Assembly: GCF_000306235.2 (NCBI RefSeq)
Contig: NZ_AKWZ02000010.1
Span: 434,001-498,000, forward strand
DNA length: 64,000 bases
Reading direction: 5' to 3'
From: Leptospira fainei serovar Hurstbridge str. BUT 6
GTDB taxonomy: Bacteria > Spirochaetota > Leptospiria > Leptospirales > Leptospiraceae
This document shows, piece by piece, positions 61,020 through 64,000 of this stretch. Under the pieces are notes generated by a model. The model had not been told where the DNA came from and made no database searches. It saw only the letters and a program-made list of their open reading frames with translations. The position numbers and the translations under genes were made by a program. Positions within the stretch are counted from its first letter, which is position 1, and every line of letters begins with the position of its first letter.

Positions 61020-61262
61020 TCATATCTCTCCAATTGTGTCCGGTGGAGCATTCAGAATTCCATGATTTCTAAGAGTCTCCTCCGTTAGCTCGGTAATTTC
61101 TAGCACCATAGCAAGATCAATCCCTTTCATAAGCATTCTACGAGCATCTTCTAGCTTGCCTTCCAGTTTACCCTCTAGTTTACCTTCCAGCTTACCTTCC
61201 TGTTTACCTTTCCGCATTCCTGTCCATATACCTCGTCGAATCAATCTCTCAGCCGTCGTCAT
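61020..61262 (-). CDS. Rpn C-terminal fragment, tandem copy 2 (possible small antitoxin)
   Basis: The same AGGAG-TTAACG-ATG start gives 80 residues, with one extra KLEG unit compared with copy 1. The end ([10 protein letters not shown]) is an out-of-frame reading of the start of copy 3, caused by the duplication junction. Confidence 0.65.
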   Translation of the reverse strand: MTTAERLIRRGIWTGMRKGKQEGKLEGKLEGKLEGKLEDARRMLMKGIDLAMVLEITELTEETLRNHGILNAPPDTIGEI

Positions 61263-61272
61263 CGTTAACTCC

Positions 61273-61503
61273 TCATATCTCTCCAATTGTGTCCGGTGGA
61301 GCATTCAGAATTCCATGATTTCTAAGAGTCTCCTCCGTTAGCTCGGTAATTTCTAGCACCATAGCAAGATCAATCCCTTTCATAAGCATTCTACGAGCAT
61401 CTTCTAGCTTGCCTTCCAGTTTACCCTCTAGTTTACCTTCCTGTTTACCTTTCCGCATTCCTGTCCATATACCTCGTCGAATCAATCTCTCAGCCGTCGT
61501 CAT
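61273..61503 (-). CDS. Predicted intragenic small Rpn product (copy 1), gene within gene
   Basis: The in-frame ATG at 61503 (residue 251 of the nuclease) follows TGAGGAGTTAACG, an ideal ribosome site in the middle of a coding region. The 76-residue product would contain the [12 protein letters not shown] repeat and final helix. By analogy with described RpnS proteins it would bind and inhibit the full-length nuclease. Expression is unproven. Confidence 0.55.
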   Translation of the reverse strand: MTTAERLIRRGIWTGMRKGKQEGKLEGKLEGKLEDARRMLMKGIDLAMVLEITELTEETLRNHGILNAPPDTIGEI

Positions 61504-62253
61504 CGTTAACTCCTCATATCTCTCCAATTGTGTCCGATGGAGTGCCTTCCTCAGGTCCGAAGGCTTTGATTTCCTCGCCCAGTATATATACAATAACAAT
61601 TTATTTAAGTTCGCAACCCTTTTTGATTCGTCTTCAATTCCACTTAAAAGTAAAAGCAAACCGGAAAGGTGATTCACAAACTCGGACTCTCCGTCGCGGA
61701 TTCTCTGGACCACTCCTAGGATGACTCGCATCGTTATGCTTTCCAGTTTTTCCTGCAATTCCACTTCTGACAGATCGAAAAGATCGATCCTGAAGTCCGG
61801 AATAAATTCGGACAAGAGATCCTTTTCCTCTCCGTTTAAATGAAACTGACTTAAAAAATTATTTTCCAAAGTCCACTTTTTTTCTCCGTGATAAAAAACG
61901 AAAGGAATCACAACCGAATATTTACCTTCCGTTCTTAGCTGGCTTCGATAGATCTCCGAAAGATAGCCTAATAGCTGAACGTAGATTCCGGAATCCAGAT
62001 ACGATTTATGTTCAAAAAGAAGATAAATTTGAGCCTGATTACCGGATCGTAATGGAACCGAATAGAGTAAGTCCGTCCGTTCTTCCAGTAATTCTTCGGA
62101 AACAAAACTCGATTCACACAGTTCAAGTCGATCCAAATTCAAAAGTCTGACGATATCCGGTGGTAAACTGTTTTTAAAAAAAGAACCTGCTTCCGATTTA
62201 TCTTGGAATATCTCTCGAATCAGTCGGTCATGCGGATTATTAATTTCGGACAT
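61273..62253 (-). CDS. Rpn-family recombination-promoting nuclease (PD-(D/E)XK, Transposase_31)
   Basis: The 326-residue protein matches the Rpn/YhgA family: [24 protein letters not shown] at the start, then [14 protein letters not shown] with the catalytic Asp, followed by YLLFEHKSY giving the Glu-x-Lys. A helical region and a [16 protein letters not shown] repeat precede a final helix ([22 protein letters not shown]). Its last residues [10 protein letters not shown] are the out-of-frame start of the next copy. An internal AGGAG plus ATG at 61503 would make a 76-residue C-terminal product. Known Rpn genes encode such intragenic inhibitors, and the nuclease acts in phage defence. Confidence 0.9.
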   Translation of the reverse strand: MSEINNPHDRLIREIFQDKSEAGSFFKNSLPPDIVRLLNLDRLELCESSFVSEELLEERTDLLYSVPLRSGNQAQIYLLFEHKSYLDSGIYVQLLGYLSEIYRSQLRTEGKYSVVIPFVFYHGEKKWTLENNFLSQFHLNGEEKDLLSEFIPDFRIDLFDLSEVELQEKLESITMRVILGVVQRIRDGESEFVNHLSGLLLLLSGIEDESKRVANLNKLLLYIYWARKSKPSDLRKALHRTQLERYEELTMTTAERLIRRGIWTGMRKGKQEGKLEGKLEGKLEDARRMLMKGIDLAMVLEITELTEETLRNHGILNAPPDTIGEI

Positions 62254-62359
62254 ATCCCAAATCCGGTTCCAAAATCGAATCCGATGCTTGACATTTTATA
62301 AAAGCGAAACCCGAAGTTTCTTACTTGCAAAACCCTTCCTGATCGGCGAGCGTATTGAT

Positions 62360-63229
62360 ATGCAAGCGCCGATGTTTCGTAACGTTTTCGGAATACTCTT
62401 CTTCATTCTAGTTGTAACCCTCTCCTGCTCTTCGGGAAAAACAAAAGATCCGCAAATAACGTTCCCGGCAGGAACGGAACGCCCGATGGAAGTTCGAATT
62501 CTCTACCCTTCCGTCTATAACCGCTTGGTATTTTATCCGGTTTACAGAAACGGAAATACCGAACTCCGCAACGAATGGAAATCCGAACCCTTACCTACGG
62601 CCGACGAAAAGCAGAGATTGGAAAATTGGCTTCGCGAAAATCTAAAAGCGGCCGGCGCAGTCTTAACCATTCCCGGAGAACTGACGGCAAGCGGAGCAAA
62701 GATTACTATTGTCCCCCTCGGATCATGGATCCTAAACGAAAATTCCGGGATTGCCGAGTTTTTCGTATCGACGATCGAACCGAATCTAAAAAAGAACTGC
62801 ACGGATCGATTCGCAGTGCGTACGGACGGAGACTATTCCCCCGAACAGTTCACGAAAATCTTTGCAAAGGTCGCTGCCGCCCGAGTGCCGACCTTAGTGA
62901 ATTCCTGTCTTCACGAGATACGCTCTCCGGAACGCTCGACTTATGAATTTCAGCCTGACCTATCCGACTTTCCAACGGCGTACTTTCGAAATCTGTTACC
63001 GGGAGGAAAACCGATCGTATATTCCGGAACCTATGGGGCTTCGATCAAAGAAGAAGCGGCAAAATTACCCAAGACGATTACTTATTCTGAATGTAGCCAG
63101 GTAGCCGGAAGCACCGCCGGAACGGTACGCTGTATCGCGTACGCAAATTTCACCACCCCACCCATCCAATGGAGCGAAAAGGTAAAGGAAACTCCTACCG
63201 AATCGATCCTACAGGAAATCCGACGTTAA
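62360..63229 (+). CDS. Lipoprotein of unknown function
   Basis: The start was set at the ATG at 62360 (289 residues); the frame from 62288 adds 24 residues before the signal peptide. A further ATG at 62372 is possible. The signal ends VVTLSC (Cys23). The mature part has mixed strands and helices (EVRILYPSVYNRLVFYPVYRNG, AAGAVLTIPGELTASGAKITIVPLGSW) with four conserved-looking cysteines in its second half. No family was recognised. Confidence 0.7.
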   Translation: MQAPMFRNVFGILFFILVVTLSCSSGKTKDPQITFPAGTERPMEVRILYPSVYNRLVFYPVYRNGNTELRNEWKSEPLPTADEKQRLENWLRENLKAAGAVLTIPGELTASGAKITIVPLGSWILNENSGIAEFFVSTIEPNLKKNCTDRFAVRTDGDYSPEQFTKIFAKVAAARVPTLVNSCLHEIRSPERSTYEFQPDLSDFPTAYFRNLLPGGKPIVYSGTYGASIKEEAAKLPKTITYSECSQVAGSTAGTVRCIAYANFTTPPIQWSEKVKETPTESILQEIRR

Positions 63230-63309
63230 GTTCGTAGAATCTTGATCTGCTCGATGAATTTTTATGGTTTAAGCGCTGGCTAAGCTCTCTTTGTAATTTC
63301 TGATTTCTT

Positions 63310-63425
63310 TCAACTCGGCGGATATTTTTCACGCTCTTCTCGAATCTTATATTCATCTTGAATACCCATCCAAAACTCCGCTGAATTCCCGAAAAATTTG
63401 GAAAACCTGAGTTATAACCAGGGGA
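63310..63425 (-). pseudogene. HigA-type XRE antitoxin remnant
   Basis: One minus-strand frame reads LRFSKFFGNSAEFWMGIQDE followed by YKIREEREKYPPS and a stop. This is the characteristic C-terminal part of HigA/VapI antitoxins. The upstream half (HPSDLWKIDF-like) is degraded and out of frame, and no HigB toxin is present. Confidence 0.75.
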
Positions 63426-63554
63426 TCGAATGAAAGATGAAGTCGATCTTCCACAAATCCGATGGTTAGATGCAAGGCTGGCAGTATTATTGTTTTTCAC
63501 AGAAGTTGGCATAAAACTCCTGCTTGTAATACTTAATTGTGATACATTGTTTTT

Positions 63555-63815
63555 ATGATAAGTTTGAGAATTCCGCCGGATTTAGAGAGAAAGCTTGATT
63601 CGTTTGCCAAATCTAAAGGCAAAAGCCGTTCGGAAATTGTTAAGGAATCTATCCTTGAATATATAAAGAATCATAGTTCAACAAAAACCCCTTTTGAATT
63701 AGGAAAAGACTTATTTGGTAAACACTCCTCCAAGCATAAGAATTTAGCAAAAGACGGAAAAGCCCATCTGGCTAATATTATAAAGGATAAGGATGAAAAA
63801 CGTCGCTCTCATTGA
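63555..63815 (+). CDS. Ribbon-helix-helix (CopG/VapB-type) antitoxin
   Basis: The 86-residue protein opens with MISLRIPPDLERKLDSFAKS, followed by KGKSRSEIVKESILEYIKNH, a classic ribbon-helix-helix. The charged C-terminal tail is the likely toxin-binding part. The PIN toxin gene starts inside its last codons (63793), so the two are coupled. Confidence 0.88.
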   Translation: MISLRIPPDLERKLDSFAKSKGKSRSEIVKESILEYIKNHSSTKTPFELGKDLFGKHSSKHKNLAKDGKAHLANIIKDKDEKRRSH

Positions 63816-64000
63816 CTCAGGTCCTATCATTGCCTTATTCAATTCTTCGGATAATTATCACAAATCTGTTTTTAAATTTCTAAAAACCTTTAAAGGTTCG
63901 TTATTTACAACTTGGCCAGTAATAACAGAAGTTGTTTATCTACTTTCTTTCTCTATCTCAGCTCAATCAGATTTCTTAGAACGGGTTGAAAGAGGAAGTT
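63793..64000 (+). CDS. PIN-domain (VapC-type) toxin, cut by the window edge
   Basis: The first 69 residues are visible: MKNVALIDSGPIIALFNSSD with the first catalytic Asp, then TTWPVITEVVYLLS with the Glu of the PIN site. VapC toxins cleave tRNA or rRNA. The ATG overlaps the antitoxin gene by 23 bases, with AAGGATAAGG upstream. The 3' end lies outside the window. Confidence 0.88.
   Translation, partial: MKNVALIDSGPIIALFNSSDNYHKSVFKFLKTFKGSLFTTWPVITEVVYLLSFSISAQSDFLERVERGS

Larger units (their letters stand above)
60815..61540 (-). repeat. Tandem triplication of the rpn 3' end, unit 241-253 bp
   Basis: Start codons of equivalent position lie at 61503, 61262 and 61009, so units are 241 and 253 bases; the difference is one 12-base KLEG codon repeat. 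Copies 1 and 2 are nearly identical, copy 3 is slightly diverged ([13 protein letters not shown]). Confidence 0.92.

Noticed and set aside
61150..61480. Repeated units resembling a CRISPR-like or satellite array
   Set aside because: The repeats are tandem, contiguous and protein-coding (Rpn C-terminus with KLEG codons); there are no spacers.

Overview
The window is chromosomal DNA of a spirochaete of the genus Leptospira. The evidence is the density of lipoproteins with spirochaetal lipoboxes, a LigB-like protein with 12 bacterial Ig-like domains, a vitamin K carboxylase homologue, DUF1566 surface proteins, very large Leptospira-type structural proteins, and toxin-antitoxin modules mixed with decayed IS3 elements. 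LigB-like and carboxylase genes are known from pathogenic lineages, so a pathogenic or intermediate species is likely; the species cannot be fixed from sequence alone.

Layout. 0-4.2 kb: a DoxX-like membrane protein, then a TPR lipoprotein, dprA and a gamma-carboxylase homologue in one direction. 4.5-11 kb: the LigB-like giant, translationally coupled to two small Bor-like lipoproteins. 11-21 kb: housekeeping and sensory genes (UPF0316 membrane protein, SET protein, Rnk-like protein, SulP-carbonic anhydrase fusion, MsrA, a PAS histidine kinase, a PAS-LuxR regulator, a glutathione transferase). 21.2-23 kb: two toxin-antitoxin modules (DUF433/DUF5615 and MazEF), each followed by a duplicated fragment of the upstream gst 3' end. 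23-33 kb: radical SAM protein, secreted hydrolase, HWE-type kinase, DedA, an SPFH lipoprotein and a serine hydrolase.

34.5-58.3 kb, almost all on the minus strand, looks like a polymorphic toxin locus. Two DUF1566 surface proteins lead into a 2755-residue secreted protein with a signal peptide, a long helical N-terminus with CPAG(D/N)xC motifs, a repeat region, a pretoxin-type Hint domain ending in VHN, and a variable C-terminal domain with a candidate Cys-His-Asn catalytic set. It is followed by a lipoprotein and a small membrane protein. Downstream lies a second, N-terminally truncated copy (orphan cassette) with its own diverged C-terminus and its own lipoprotein/membrane-protein pair. Beyond that is only the 5' edge of a third cassette. 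The cassette edges share a repeat of roughly 330-420 bp that contains a hairpin element. IS3-type remnants and an intact DDE transposase border the array. The inferred model is toxin plus periplasmic immunity, with silent cassettes available for recombination.

58.5-64 kb is a graveyard and working set of defence or addiction genes: an IS3 orfA remnant, a broken BrnT-like/CopG-type module, an Rpn-family nuclease gene whose 3' end is tandemly triplicated, a higA remnant and a VapBC module cut by the window edge. Each Rpn copy carries a strong internal Shine-Dalgarno and ATG, which suggests that an intragenic antitoxin has been amplified. No tRNA, rRNA or CRISPR array was seen.
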